Positions 1 to 12,114 of a DNA stretch of 64,000 bases are shown here, piece after piece. The stretch lies in contig CM046844.1 in the NCBI GenBank assembly GCA_025618425.1, forward strand, positions 12,016,058 to 12,080,057. The letters run 5' to 3'. The notes under the pieces are model-generated. The model saw nothing but the letters and a program-made list of their open reading frames with translations, was not told the origin of the DNA and did not search any database. Position numbers and translations under genes: made by a program. This stretch comes from Heliocidaris tuberculata. Its lineage: Eukaryota; Echinodermata; Echinoidea; Camarodonta; Echinometridae. Each line of letters begins with the position of its first letter. The first letter of the stretch is position 1.

Positions 1-394
1 TATATGCTTTAGAAAATGACATTTAAAACAGGGGATCAGTTAGTGATATAGCTGGTGCAAGCACTGGCATACCGGTGGGGGGCAGCTGCAGCCCCCCCCC
101 CCCCAAAGTTTCACGGCCAAAAAAAAGGAAAAAGAAAAGGAAAGAAAAGGGGGAAAAAGTGAGAAAGAAGAAGGAAAGAAAAGGACGGGGGAAAAGAAAG
201 AAAGGAAAAAAAAAAAAGAAAGATAAAAAGGGGAAAAAATCCTTTTTAGTAACCCCTGGCTCACTCACACATGTACATGCTAAGTCATTGTAGATAACCT
301 CGCACTTTGTACCTTCGTACCGCGATGAATTGCCTCTCATAGCAAGTGTGTGATATTTTGCACATATGTGCGCTGGAAAGGAGTAAGATCACCG

Positions 395-610
395 ACCAAA
401 AACAGCCTGAAAATTTCACTTGATCAAGATGATAAAGATCCTATTGAAGAATCTGGCATAAAATTAGATATTCTATCATCCTGAAATGTAGAAGGAAGTA
501 TTTCTCAAAATTTTGCTGATTATATTAGTGTTTTTACCTCTTCAACTTAGAGGTCGTGACCACTGCCAAAATTGACACAGTCCCACATAGTGATGGTTCC
601 GTGAGTGCCC
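395..610 (-). repeat. Interspersed repeat, also near 30.65 and 34.36 kb
   Basis: Read on the minus strand, this matches the plus strand near 30640-30800 and part of 34360-34440. The shared words include GGCTGTGTCAATTTTGG-like and AAGAGGTAAAAACACCA. No coding capacity was seen. It looks like an old non-autonomous element; its ends are not resolved. Confidence 0.55.
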
Positions 611-1203
611 CTGGCTAGAACTTAATCATTTTTATGATTACAGTACTAATACCTATAAATTTAAGTTCTTACTGGCTCAACCCCCTCAAAATGTTTGGCT
701 CATTATGCTAAATTTAATTGTGCTAATATCCCGCACGCATATACTGCCGTCTATGCGTGCGGTGGTGCGAGATTATTAAATTTAGCATGCCGTGTCGGCA
801 CCACTCAGCATTACACTGACTTGTCCTCCGTTCATCTACAGGGCACATTCCATGCCGATCTCGCCGTCTTTGTAATGCTTAGTCGCACAGCGAAAGCTAC
901 ACGCGAATGGTAAGTAAATCCCCATCGATGTCACCATAAATTGCATTTTTTTCACATTTCTCACAATGATGATGATCCGATCGTTGAAGTGGTCGGATAA
1001 GCTGAAAGGGGAAGATTTTAGCAAACTTCGAAGGTGGTTTGCAAGGTTCACTATACGTGGAAATGGATGAATCTTGCCCACTGACTTTTTTGTGTACCTG
1101 TCTCTCCGTAGGGGGGATTGCCTCCCGTGTATGGCTTTGATGTTCAAAATCATATTTCATAAAACATCAAGAAGGGACGCCAACACGTCGCAGAGTGTTA
1201 ATA

Positions 1204-1577
1204 TGAGTTTGAAAATCGCGCGATCGATTGCGCAATGCGTTTGCCTAGACTTGTACACAGGTACATCTACACACACAACGAACGACGGAATGTAAAGCAT
1301 TCTCTATATCCCTCGCTCCATCATATCCACACGCGACCATGTCACCAAAAGCACATGTGTTCATAAAAACAAGGAGCTTCAACAACCCTGTAGGCAATGA
1401 GTTTGAAAATCGCGCGATCGATTGCGCAATGCGCTTGCCTAGACTTGTACACAGGTACACACACAACGAACGACGGAACGTAAAGCATTCTCCATATCCC
1501 TCGCTCCATCATATCCACACGCGACCATGTCACCAAAAGCACATGTGTTCATAAAAACAAGGAGCTTCAACAACCCC
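1204..1577. repeat. Tandem duplication, 194-bp period
   Basis: Two near-identical units start at 1204 and 1398, both with TGAGTTTGAAAATCGCGCGA. They end in the same run before AACAACCC. The only differences seen are a few substitutions and a short deletion of CATCTA in the second unit. The overlapping open frames at 1245-1554 are by-products of this repeat. Confidence 0.9.
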
Positions 1578-2075
1578 TAAATCTCTTTCACTTTCTCCTC
1601 ACACTCACAAAAGTCCATTCATAATATAGTAGTAGTCATTACCACGTCCAATGTACACACAGTGTATCATTCATTTCTCTTTCTTGCACTCTCTCTCTCT
1701 CTCTCTCTCGATCTCGTGATCATGCATGTTTGTACATGTGATCGATTCGTGACAGAAGAGAGGCATCTAACTTCTGATTCGTTGAGAAAATTCTACCTCT
1801 GGAATATACCCTAGTTGTTTTTACTAAATAATCTTCCAAAAGGTTTGAATGTATGAATCTCAATGCATAACATGCGGGTGCATAGTGTGTGTCCGCAGCT
1901 GTGTGCAAAAATTTGTAAAAACAACTGCGCAACACCTCTAGCTGCACGGCGATGACGCTCGCGTCCTATTATATATTCATGAGCCACGAGGAGAAATGAC
2001 GCCCTTTTGGTAGTTTTTTTGATGCAGAGGTGAGGCCTGTTTAAGGATTAAGTCCAAACCAACATTTAAATCATT

Positions 2076-2370
2076 GAATTGTAGGTTTAGTTTTTCAGGG
2101 TTACACCATGTAATTCTTTCAAGGAATAAAAGCCCTGAAAAGGGCTGATGAGCTCTGCTAAGAGCTCTGTGGTTCTCGACGTTTCGATCAGTATGCTCTG
2201 ATCGTCATCAGGAGAATGACTAGAACACTGCCCAGTGGAGGCTATTTATTGCCTACGGAGGGATCCGATTCACAGCCTGATTGGCGCCAATCGGAAATGC
2301 CCGCGAATTCTATTCACGGCTGCATTCTCATTCTGGTCACTGGTGGCGCTATAATTCCTCTAAACAGAGA
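2076..2370 (-). mobile_element. Ribozyme-bearing retroelement-like repeat, copy 1
   Basis: This is a minus-strand copy of the family also found at 60631-61148. Both copies share, in order, a TCTCTGTTTAGAGGAATTAT-type start, the hammerhead-like core, a hairpin of the form GAGCTCTTAGC..GAGCTC, an AGCCCTTTTCAGGGCT hairpin, and a 3' end at CAATTC. This copy lacks the tandem partial unit and looks 5'-truncated relative to the other. No reverse transcriptase is present, so it must be non-autonomous. Penelope-like elements and retrozymes are the known families that carry hammerheads in tandem terminal units. Confidence 0.7.
2173..2216 (-). ncRNA. Hammerhead-ribozyme-like motif, copy 1
   Basis: On the minus strand the order is TTCTC (stem I), CTGATGA (core), an extra C, GATCAG-loop-CTGATC (stem II), GAAA (core), a palindromic ACGT stem III, cleavage triplet GTC, then GAGAA. 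The last pairs with TTCTC to close stem I. The extra base between CTGATGA and stem II is not canonical. A zero-loop ACGT stem III can form only between two molecules or tandem units, as in dimeric hammerheads. Cleavage is predicted between 2178 and 2177. Confidence 0.55.
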
Positions 2371-3984
2371 AATTTAAATGTTTGTAAAATTATGTTTTAC
2401 CTATGTATGCCTGTAAAAGAAAATATATTTTGAAATAAAAAATATATTACAATTTTTTTCGATAATTTTGTTTTTTTTAAAGTACATATGACCTACACCG
2501 AATAAAACATTCTCAAAATGTCTATGGATGAACACAGTCGACAGATTTTTCGCATGTACCCGTTGCCAAATAAAAAGAATTTTAGCGACCGAAACCTCAC
2601 GTCCTCTTGATCTTTCTGAAGCTTGTTATTCCTACAAATTCTAGCAAGAAAATGTTGGCTGCTGCCTGGATCTTTCCATCGAAATTCTCCAAATTTAGAA
2701 AGAATTGTGCTTCACTCATAGCGACTTTACTATACTTAGTGTGTAGACTCTAGGCAGTCATCCACCTCGACACTTTCAAAACACCACTGCACAAAAGTCA
2801 CCAACATTCACTCATAATCGGCATTTAATTTACAAAAAACGACACCAACATATTCATGAAATACAATAAATTCAACTCACCGATGTTGGAAAAGATAATT
2901 CCAAAAATGAAATCCGTAATTTACTGTCACTTCTGGCGAAACGGGGTATCGCAAGTCATCGTGTACATTTCCTGATCGCCGCGAGCACTGACATCTCCCC
3001 CTAAAAAATTCGGTCGTTAAAAGTTCGGTTCCTATCGCGCACACGTAAGTCCCGATTTTCCATATGTGCGATCGTAGATCGTAGAGATCGATGTGCACGC
3101 GATACCGAGTTTCGTTGTGGACAAATTTTTTTTGGCCGATTTAGTCTAAAAACATCGGCAGCAGGAAAACAACATGCGATCGCGAAAAAAATTGGCGGGG
3201 ATTTCTTAGGTTTTGGACATGATTTTGACTTTGGATTTTGCTGGAAATATCAGAAGTTCTTCCTAACGGCCATTTAAGGTAGGAGTGAGATTTTAAAGAG
3301 CTGAATTTGAAATATTAAATATTTATCTAATTTTTCCCCCCATACCTTAAGTACATGCGATAGAAAATGACTAGTATTTTTGCATTCGTACCGCGTAGTG
3401 GTCAGTATGACCACTATAGTATTACGTGGTGTGTTGTGCTTCAAGCAAGTAAGTCTAGATAGGAATTGTGATTACTGGTAATATTCTTTTACTGTGATTC
3501 TATTTTTTTTAAAGATAATCACGAGAATGTATTTTTTTAAATGTTGAAATTTGATGCCAAGGTGAAGTCACGAAATGTCAAAATTGTAGCTGAACCGCAT
3601 GTTTTTAATGGAAAATTACACTTTTGGCAAAGGAGGTCAGATCGAGCTATTGGTATGCCTTTGATGTGACAGTTTTTTCCTGTCGTATTTTCCTACTATT
3701 TAGCTATTATCAATCCTGACATGTGAATTCGAAAATCATGTTGGTGTCCCTACAAAGGCTACATCAAGGCTTCAAGCCCATAATAATTAATATGGCTAAT
3801 CTAATCAGCTCAGGTCAGAAGAGTAATAAAATATCATTTCCTCTGTTTTTTGTTAGAATTCATGAAAATATGGTGACCCTAATCCATGTTAGCAAGGCCG
3901 GCATGGCCATTAGACCTTAACCAAAACTATGTTAATGTTCATGATGTCATCATGCCAACTTCGAAGTTCGAGTCCGACACTCAC

Positions 3985-4210
3985 CCGACTTATCCAGCTC
4001 TCGGGCAGCCTTGGCCGCCCGCTCCAGCCCCGACGGATCGAAGTTACTGAAGTTGCTGTAACCGGCTCCTTTTCCTCCCGCTGCTCCACTGTCACCTTTT
4101 CCATCCTTCCCTCCTCCTGCTGGAGCTCCCGCTCCTCCATCTTGTAAAACTGGAAGTTGTGGAGCCTCCGCCAAAGGTTGATCCTTTTTTATCCCAAAGA
4201 GCCACGACAT
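3985..4210 (-). CDS. ATAD3: ATAD3 mitochondrial AAA+ ATPase, first coding exon (partial gene)
   Basis: The exon encodes 75 residues starting MSWLFGIKK and ending with [28 protein letters not shown]3 proteins open with MSWLFGI, then a Pro/Gly-rich variable stretch, then a conserved [16 protein letters not shown] segment. All three are visible, with a Gly/Ala-rich middle (residues about 26-50). The exon ends in phase 1 at a good donor (GTGAGT, 3984-3979 on the minus strand). ATAD3 is an inner-membrane ATPase linked to nucleoid organisation, membrane contact sites and cristae structure. The coiled coil, membrane segments and AAA+ domain must lie left of the window, so intron 1 exceeds 3.9 kb. 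The start is the first ATG of the conserved N-terminus. Confidence 0.93.
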
Positions 4211-4551
4211 TTTGAGCGAATTCTAATAAAATCGGGAGCCTTCTTTTCGCTGATGTAATGCACGTGCATTGGGAAATTAGCCGGTAGGTTGAGGTCAAAG
4301 TTGAAAATTATACGCTAGTCTTGAATCATTCGAATAAATTTATTTTAGTATACTGTCTATTTGACTTTCTAATATTATAGGGCGAAATCTATTATGCTTA
4401 AGGAAAATTCATCAGTTCTAAGTATTAGCATCTTATAAAAACTATGTAATGAATCATTTACAACATTTGCGCTCGAGTTTTGACTGTGATCACTATATGA
4501 GTCTGTATTTTCAGACTACTTTACCGAAACCGGCTTATAACAAAGATCAAC

Positions 4552-4745
4552 GACTGGGCGTTGTGGCGTGCGCCTGTAATCCAGCTAACAGTGGAAGTTA
4601 TAAACTGATTCAGCGGACCCGGCCAGGTTCGAAACTGAGTCACGTCTTTCGGATGGCCCCAGACGTAAATAATCATATCTGATTGATACACGTACGTCTG
4701 TAAAAACATAGTTACACACTACTCTAGCGAGACTACATGCATGTT
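4552..4745 (+). pseudogene. 7SL (SRP) RNA-like sequence with S-domain deletion
   Basis: The start (GGGCGTTGTGGCGTGCGCC then TGTAATCCAGCTA) resembles the 5' Alu domain of 7SL RNA. After a short unrelated stretch, ACCCGGCCAGGTTCGAAACT resembles the ACCGGCCCAGGTCGGAAACG region of 7SL, and TCTAGCGAGACTAC resembles its 3' end. The central S domain is largely missing, so this is at best a deleted pseudogene or Alu-like monomer. The comparison is to 7SL as remembered and not to an aligned reference. It lies about 340 bp upstream of the ATAD3 start, on the opposite strand. Confidence 0.45.
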
Positions 4746-5639
4746 CCGTACATGTCGGCACTGCGTACTAGAACTTAAAGCATTTTTGTGATTACAGTAA
4801 TACGTCTTTTAGAACCTAAATGGCTGAATTTTCTTAGTATCTCCCCTTTCATATACATTACATGCCTATTTTGCGTGCACGATTTTGTTTTATCTTATTA
4901 TACTGGAGGGGAACTTTCCTCTTATACCCAAACCAGCCCCCCCCCCCCCTTTATAATAGGCTTATACACTGTCATGAAATTTCTTTCAAAATTGAGGGAA
5001 GACATTTGAAATATATGTGAGATAGTACTGCAAGCAGGGGCGCAGTTCGAGGGATAAACTGGGTGACATGTCCCCCCGGAAATCTGGAAAAACATATATA
5101 GTAAATAATGAGTTACGGCTACAGTATACTGTTTAGACTATGTAGTGCTCTAGAATGCAAATTTTAACTATTCATAAATGGAAAAATTCTCTCGCTCGCT
5201 CGCTCGCTCCCTCGTTTAATACACTTAAACTTTAGATTAAAGAAAGTGTATAACATTTATTACATATATAGGCAGAGAGGAATCGAATTGAAAGTCGCAT
5301 AAAATTGTCTTAATAACGATTTATTGTTGCCTATCACCATAAGCGAAGAGAGAAAAGGGTGGATATTAAGCTCAGACTTTTATCATACCTGTGTGTGAAT
5401 AAAAGTGGTGTTATAGATGCAAAGTTTCAAACTACAAAACGTGAAATTTTCCGGCTCGGTCCCTAAGCGACCTCGAAAAATAGAATAAAAAGTGCGTTTA
5501 TAAATGCGACATCTTTTTTTAATGGTAGTCTTACCATTTCAGTTCTTATACTGGCCGCAGCCCCTCAAAATTTTTGGCTCATTACGCCACTGTCTGTTGG
5601 TCCTCATCAAAGCCTATTCAGCCTTTTTTTTTTCTCTCG

Positions 5640-5671
5640 AGTTCTTTTGTCTCTCTCTCTCTCTCTATCTA

Positions 5672-5710
<39 letters not shown>

Positions 5711-5803
5711 GCATGCTCTTTCTATCTCCCCCTAATCTCTTTCCCTCTCTCCTTTTTCTTTCTCTCCCTAGCTAGCTGCTTACACTCTCGCTCCCCTCCC
5801 CCT

Positions 5804-5879
<76 letters not shown>

Positions 5880-5880
5880 A
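5640..5880. repeat. CT / CA / CT compound microsatellite
   Basis: A run of (CT)n is followed by a diverged pyrimidine tract, (CA)n around 5805-5840, then (CT)n to about 5876. The long apparent reading frames here are artefacts of this simple repeat. Confidence 0.95.
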
Positions 5881-6343
5881 TCTAACTCCATATCTCTCTT
5901 TCTGTACTTCTATTACTCTTTCAGTAGGCCTATTAATCAAGCCATATTATAACAATATTCAGCAAAAAGGAGAGATTTAATTCAAGCATGCATTGATAGG
6001 CTCATGCTTCTATAACGGCTCTTAATTTCAAACGTCATAAACAAAGTGAATTGCAATTAAGGTTATCGAAAAATCAATAAAGCTTGGGTCACATTTGTCC
6101 GATAACGATAACGATTACGATATGTTCAATAAAAAGGTATGGTGTAGGGCAGCTCTATAGGGTGTATGGTGGTGGATCCAGTGTCGGAACACTTTTCAGA
6201 AAATCAACGATAGCCGAATAAAATATCAAACGAATATCTGTCAAACTTACATAATGAATGCTCAAAGTCTTACAGGAAAAGAAGTTGATGGAATTTCAAA
6301 AAGACAACATAGATTTAATACGATATTCCCTTCCGAGTGAACC

Positions 6344-6861
6344 CAGTGGCGGCATCAGGATGTTTAAAGTGGGGGGGGGGGGCAAGGGCGGACAAAAAAA
6401 AATTGACACTTTTTGTAGTGAAAATGTACAGAATATTGGGCTATAAACCTACCCAGATATGAGGACATTTTGAGCATCTAGCTGAACTGCCCGATTATAA
6501 AGAGGTGTTAGTTATATACTGCGAGCGAGCGAAGCGAGCGAGCAAAAACTTTGACACTATTATAGTGGAAATGTACAGAAATTATTCGGCTATAAAACTA
6601 CCCAAATATGAGGATATTTACACGAACTGAGCGAACAAATTTGCCCCATGCCCCCCCCCCCACCTTGATGCCGCCACTGCTTTCCAAGTTTCCGTTTTCT
6701 TTCTTTTTCCTTCTTTTCTCCATTCCTTTTTCACTTTTTTCTTTCCTTTTCTTCTTTTTCATTTTCCACCCTTTTATTTTTTTTCACTCCCAAAATTATT
6801 GGGGGGGGGGGGGCAACTGGGGGGGGGGGGGCAAAGCTTCTGACTGGGGGTGCCGCCACTG
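6344..6861. mobile_element. hAT-type miniature element with 8-bp target duplication
   Basis: The ends are CAGTGGCGGCA at the left and TGCCGCCACTG at the right, an inverted pair. The flanks are AGTGAACC at 6336-6343 and again at 6862-6869, a perfect 8-bp duplication, which is typical of hAT transposons. The interior holds poly-G/poly-C runs, pyrimidine tracts and an internal GATGCCGCCACTG end near 6667-6680 that may mark a second, nested copy. No transposase is encoded. Confidence 0.88.
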
Positions 6862-8785
6862 AGTGAACCCCTTCCCAACGACGCAGCGTTTTGGTCCCTT
6901 GAAAAAAGGTATACTGTATTTCCGAACGTGTGAAACCTATGGGAAAAAGACACAACCTTTGTTTCAATAGTGTGGTTTTCATACGCGTAATCCCACGCGT
7001 ATGAAAACCCATTTTAGGCGCTTAACTGTACACGTGCGGTAATACAATCTGTTCGGAATTGCATTCCTTGACTATACCTTTAATGAAAATCTCCTTATCG
7101 TTATCGATATGGGAAATGTGACCCACTCTTAATTACAGCCCAGTGGCAGTGTATCACCTTTTGAAATGTGCAAACATTGACGTATATAATATTACATAAT
7201 CCGAACATTATTTCTCAAGCCAATGCCAGAGGGTATTGAAGTTCTCCTAAAGTTGATTTCTTGAAGATTTCTTGAAGGTCCCTGATCGTATTCATCAGAC
7301 AAACATGTAGGCTTATAATGAAATGCGCCTTATAGTACGCTTACAAAAACTCTATTATAATGCATCTAGGAGAATTAACAAGAATTCAAGACAAAGAGTG
7401 AAGAAAATGAATACATGTATATCTTAAGTAGTTTACAAAAAGACGAATGGAGTAAGAATATTAGATGAAAAAATGGAAAGGTTCATGATTTTGTTCTTCT
7501 TTATGCGAAAGGCCATTATTTCAAACCTTCACTATATGTGCTTATTTTTCTGTTGCCAAATAGACTAGCTTTTATTATATCCCTCATTAAAAATTTCTTG
7601 CTCTTGGATTGGTCGAGAGCACTTCATGTGATTAATCATAATTCTACCAGAAAAAGAAATTACTCCGGTAGAAAAATAGGTTTAGTGACGTCAAACTTTT
7701 CAGAGTATGATAGTTTTTTTACTATCATGCCTCCGACTGCCCCTTGCTCCCTAGAATCATTTCTCTTGACGCATACGGCGAGCAGCCAGTAGTCTCCCTC
7801 GGGTAACTCCCGCGATGGGACGGCGCGGGCACCAGTGAAACTACGCCGAGCCCGAGAATTTTCATAAATCCATATAAAGAAAAGTGAGGAGGGTGGTGGG
7901 GGGGGGGGCGGACACTGAACAAAAAATAGCCGTCAATTTTGCAAAATATGCATGAAGTAACACTAAGCCCAGTAACTATTTGCAATTAATAATTCTGTCA
8001 ACCTATCTTGTCAAAGATTCTTGACAATTTGCATGAAATTGTGTTCGATTTACTGTTTAAAAGTGACCTGTCCGGACACACGACGTGTTGGTTATGTAAA
8101 TGTAATTGGATGTAGGTCAGTAGATCAGCTGTTTCTCAACATGCGCAATTATCGTACTAGCTAATGCGCGTCGTAACGCGCTTGTCATCAGTCGAAATCA
8201 AAACATGTCTAGCCTAGTGTCCGTTGAAAGGTAAAAAAAAATGATTTTAATTGACGAGGACCAAAAACAAACCAGGATTGGAAACAAATGAAGTAGCCTA
8301 TATTCAGTTATCAGGTAAACTTTATCTACCGTGTTCGGTTATATCAGGTAAAATTTCATTTGAGTGTAAACCGTCATAAATAATTAGAAGTCTAGGTCTA
8401 TGTCGTTTGACCCTTTTTAACTGTTTGTTAATACTGTTTTGTGTTACTTTTTATTTAGGCCTAGTAACATTTTATAACAGGATTAAAATTAACTTGATGT
8501 TATAGACAACCTAGTCCTAAAAGTTAGAGGCCTACATATAAAAGAAAATTAATGTACCGTAAGGGCCTTTATTCTGAAATTTACTTCGATCTACGCCGGG
8601 TCGGTCTCAGGCTCAGCGACTATCAATCGCGTCAATCTGTTCTAAGTTAGTTAGCGTCCACATGTGTTTTGCTCTAACCGTATATAGATTTAACAACGCG
8701 AGATTTATACCATCTAACGTTAATTTGCCATATCTAGATCAAAGTTAAATCCAAATATATTTAATTGTTGATGAGGGATATAAAA

Positions 8786-8960
8786 CAAATATACAGGGCC
8801 TTTATTCGGAAATCTAGTGCGATCTATGGGGTCGGTCTCAGCGACTACAGTCAATCGTCTATTTCTCTCGGGGCTCTCGCCCCTCGAGGAAATAGACGAC
8901 TGTAGTCACTTCGACCGACCCCATAGATCGCACTAGATTTCCTCGGGCCCTGTATATTTG
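8786..8960. mobile_element. Palindromic foldback element (175 bp)
   Basis: The two halves are inverted copies. CAAATATACAGGGCC opens the left side and its inverse closes the right. The arms include ATCTATGGGGTCGGTC and GACTACAGTCAATCGTC-type blocks meeting at a GC-rich centre near 8875-8885. A diverged half copy is visible near 8560-8640. No coding capacity was seen. Confidence 0.85.
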
Positions 8961-11409
8961 TATATTATGTCACCCCTTGAAAATTACTGCTACGGATCGA
9001 GTACTTAAAAACCGTTCGATATTACTGGAAACTATACTGCACGCTTTCAGAAAAAAAAACTTGTCATATAGTCTCCAAAAAAAATTAATGAATCTAAAGT
9101 GACCCGTTTAACGTTTAATAATCTGTTTAACGTGTAATGCAGAAATAAATCTCTCTCTGCAGACGACGAAGTATGAAACAAAACACTGATTCGTGTTAAT
9201 CACAAAGTGTTATTCATAAAAAACAAGGTATGACAAAGGTAACACATTATGAGATCTTCTTGACGAAAATGGCAATATTCTTACCTACTTTAACTTTAAA
9301 AAGAAATACAATTTGACTGTACTTTTCGGGTGAAAACAACTATTCCACCCCCCCCCCCCCCCCATGTGAAGAGGTAAACCTATAAAATCTCAAGAGAAAT
9401 TGATTAATATAATGAAGGTGACAAGGGTCTTTCGGTACATTTATAAATTAAGTGCTTATCAAATTTTTAATCCCCTAAAGCTGTAGATATACAAATTCTC
9501 TGCTAAACTTTATAGACTCGGCAAAAATCTACTTAGTTCCCATCAAGGCATGTTTATCTATACACGTATTCGTTTTCAATTTAAGTATATAATTCATGGC
9601 ATACTTGGTGTAAACATCATGTGTCTCAAAACATTATTTCTGAATCAGATTTATATCCATGTATAAAACATTAATTTTTGGATTGGACGTCCAACACTTC
9701 ATTTTAGATGACAAAGTTACCCTGAATAAAATCAAATTTTTGTTTAGATTTTATGGACCTCTAGGAAGAACAGAGCCATTATGTTAATGGCTCTGAATAG
9801 AGCTCTTCAGTCGTTATTTTTTGTTGTTGATTCTTGATTTAATTCTTGATTTATATATTCTTGTAATGTATATTTATTTTTATGTATTGATGATCTTTTA
9901 TATGGAAAATAAAACCAACCAACCAACCAAAAGTGAAGGAGGTCAATTTAATTTTATTATTTTGTATGCTGAATACTATATATAAGATTATATTCTTGCA
10001 AATGCAAAAAAAAGGCGTTATTATCAATCAAAATTAAATGCATGTTAAGGTATCAACGTCCCTTAACGTTCTCTTAAACATTAAATTTATGTTAAAATTA
10101 ACAGCATTATAAAACTTATTCTATTTGATAACAGATGGAAATATGAATTTGTATTATCATTGTGTAATTTTGTGGTTGTTGATTATATTGTTTATATTAT
10201 GTACATGTATATGTTTTGTTATATATTTGTTATATACACTGCAAAGTCAAGAGTAATACCTAATAAAGATATATTTCTATTTTTTAAAACCACCCGAGAC
10301 TGCATTCAAAAAAATGATTTGATTATCACGCCACCCATCACCTTATTGACAGATAAATAACTTTACATAATACGCATTTCTGGCATTATCGTATTTTGGG
10401 TTTAAAACTAAAATTATCTATATGATACAGTCTTCAAATCTTCTGCCCGCTCTATATGCTACCTCTATATCACCCCATCCCTGTCGACAAAAAAAACCTC
10501 GTTGTAAATAAGCAAATGTCCCCCTTTTCCATCGTGATCCAATTTTATCGTAATATAAATAGGCCTGCATAAACAGATCATTCATTCATTTATTTTTGTA
10601 ATAGAACATCTATCATAATTTTCAACCCGAAACTCGTCACTTTGACCAATAGCAATATCAGAATGAATTTCATATACTATCCTACTCATTTTAGATAGTT
10701 TTTCTATAATCATATAGTTTTTGACATGTAAGACAGTCACGGTACGTATAGTACGGTACTCTCATGCTTGAATTGTCTATAGGACATGACTGTATTATAA
10801 GTATAAAAAACAACCATTTGACACCTTTGTTCGTTAATAACCCTAAAATCATAACTCGTACTGAGATTTTCACATTGCAAAGTTGAAGGATGTCAAATGT
10901 ATTTGGAGTAAGTTTTGTGAAATCTCTTTGGATACTATTCTTAAAACAATGCTATGCATATTATGATTAGATTTTCACTTCTTGAAAAATCAAGGCTTCG
11001 AAATCCGTGTGCATATAAAGCAATTAATTCAGAGCACAACAATTGACATTCTGCATTGCAGCTGAAATTCCAGATCACCTCTTTTAACCCAGAGTCATTA
11101 ATCATTATGACACTGGATATCAAAAAGTTTGCAGAAATGACGATGCAATGCCCAGTGGCAATTGTTGAGTTCAGAATTAATATACTGACACACATAGATA
11201 TATTAATTTTGTGGTCTCAATTTTTCAAAAAGTGAAAATGTAATAAAATATTAAGAGCATTATTTCAAGAATATTAGTGAAGGACATTTCACAAAACTTA
11301 TTCCAAATAAACCTGACATCTTTCAATCTTACATTTTAAAAATCTCATTCTAATACGAGTTATAACTTTTGAGTAATTAATGATCTAAAGCAAAACTTCT
11401 ACCATTATT

Positions 11410-11642
11410 TTACACCGGACGAATCTTCATCTCCGTCTTCTTGAGTGAGTAGTAATACCCGAGCCAGGTTTGCCAGACCACACCTTTGGCGTACTCGGTG
11501 GTGGTGCCATTCAGATATTGGCCATTGAGGTTGGAACTGTGACAGTTTTCATACCACCAAGCCCCAGTGTAGGCTAGAGCGCAGTCACCGTCCCGGTCCC
11601 TCGTAGCGAAAGACTCCCCAGTGTGACGCGTTATACTATCAC
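11410..11642 (-). CDS. FReD gene exon 5: C-terminal subdomain and stop
   Basis: This exon encodes residues 243-319 and the TAA at 11412-11410. It contains TRDRDGDCALAYTGAWWYEN and CHSSNLNGQYLNG, the second disulfide pair (Cys263-Cys276) and the ligand-site region, ending MKIRPV. The acceptor is CTCATGCAG/GT. The open frame continues upstream through a poly-Pro/poly-Gly repeat that is intron. Confidence 0.93.
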
Positions 11643-12062
11643 CTGCATGAGTATTGGGGAAAATAAAAATGGTCCATGTGCGGCAATTTCTTTTGACGGC
11701 AGGGGTGGGGGGGGGGGGGGGGGGGGGACGCGACGATACTTTACCATTGGTTGTTGCAACAAAAAAAACAACAAAAAAAAAATCAAATTTTCCGGGGGAC
11801 GCCCCCCCCCCCCCCCCCACCTCCTTCCCGTCTCCCTGGGATCGCCGCCAGTGAAATTGTCCATTAATTTCTGAAGTTTCATGCGAATTTCCTCGAAAAT
11901 GTTTGAGTGGGCAAATAAATCCAAATATAATGTAATCTCACAGGAAAGTGTTGATTGGAAAATGACGGAATTGGTATAGAACGCGACAGAAAAAGTGGTA
12001 CTTTGATAAAAATTGATTCATTCGCATTGCAGTTGATCTTCGAAATACATTTATATAATTAG

Positions 12063-12114
<52 letters not shown>

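Larger units (their letters stand above)
1..3984. other. ATAD3 intron 1 (partial), repeat-filled
   Basis: This stretch lies downstream of the ATAD3 exon 1 donor on the minus strand, so it is intronic for that gene. I looked for the next ATAD3 exon (the coiled-coil region that normally follows) and saw none. It holds a purine-rich low-complexity stretch near 80-240, an interspersed repeat near 395-610, a tandem duplication at 1204-1577, a CT run near 1690, and a ribozyme-bearing repeat at 2076-2370. Nothing recognisable is seen from 2400 to 3984. Confidence 0.6.
4746..11409. other. Intergenic region between ATAD3 and the fibrinogen-related gene
   Basis: No exon with a recognisable product was found on either strand. 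The region holds CT/CA microsatellites (5640-5880), a hAT-type miniature element (6344-6861), a foldback (8786-8960) with a diverged half copy near 8560-8640, several poly-C/poly-G runs and AT-rich DNA. The 3' untranslated region of the fibrinogen-related gene should lie just left of 11410, but no clear AATAAA signal was identified. Confidence 0.6.

Noticed and set aside
74..260. hAT-type element like those with CAGTGGCGG ends
   Set aside because: G and C runs look similar, but no inverted ends or 8-bp duplication could be matched.
2128..2175. Hammerhead on the plus strand beginning CTGATGAGCTC
   Set aside because: The CTGATGAG box is followed by a hairpin but no GAAA; the convincing core is on the minus strand.
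5504..5980. Longest open frame in the window (158 codons)
   Set aside because: It runs through CT and CA microsatellites and gives Leu-Ser and Thr-His repeats; no domain, and the mirror strand is also open.
8200..8230. Short ATG frame (MSSLVSVER) before GTAAAA
   Set aside because: Nine codons and a weak donor are not enough to support an exon.
11643..11820. Upstream extension of the last FReD exon frame
   Set aside because: It is poly-Pro/poly-Phe from G and C homopolymers. A proper acceptor at 11643-11644 and phase match to exon 4 show this is intron.
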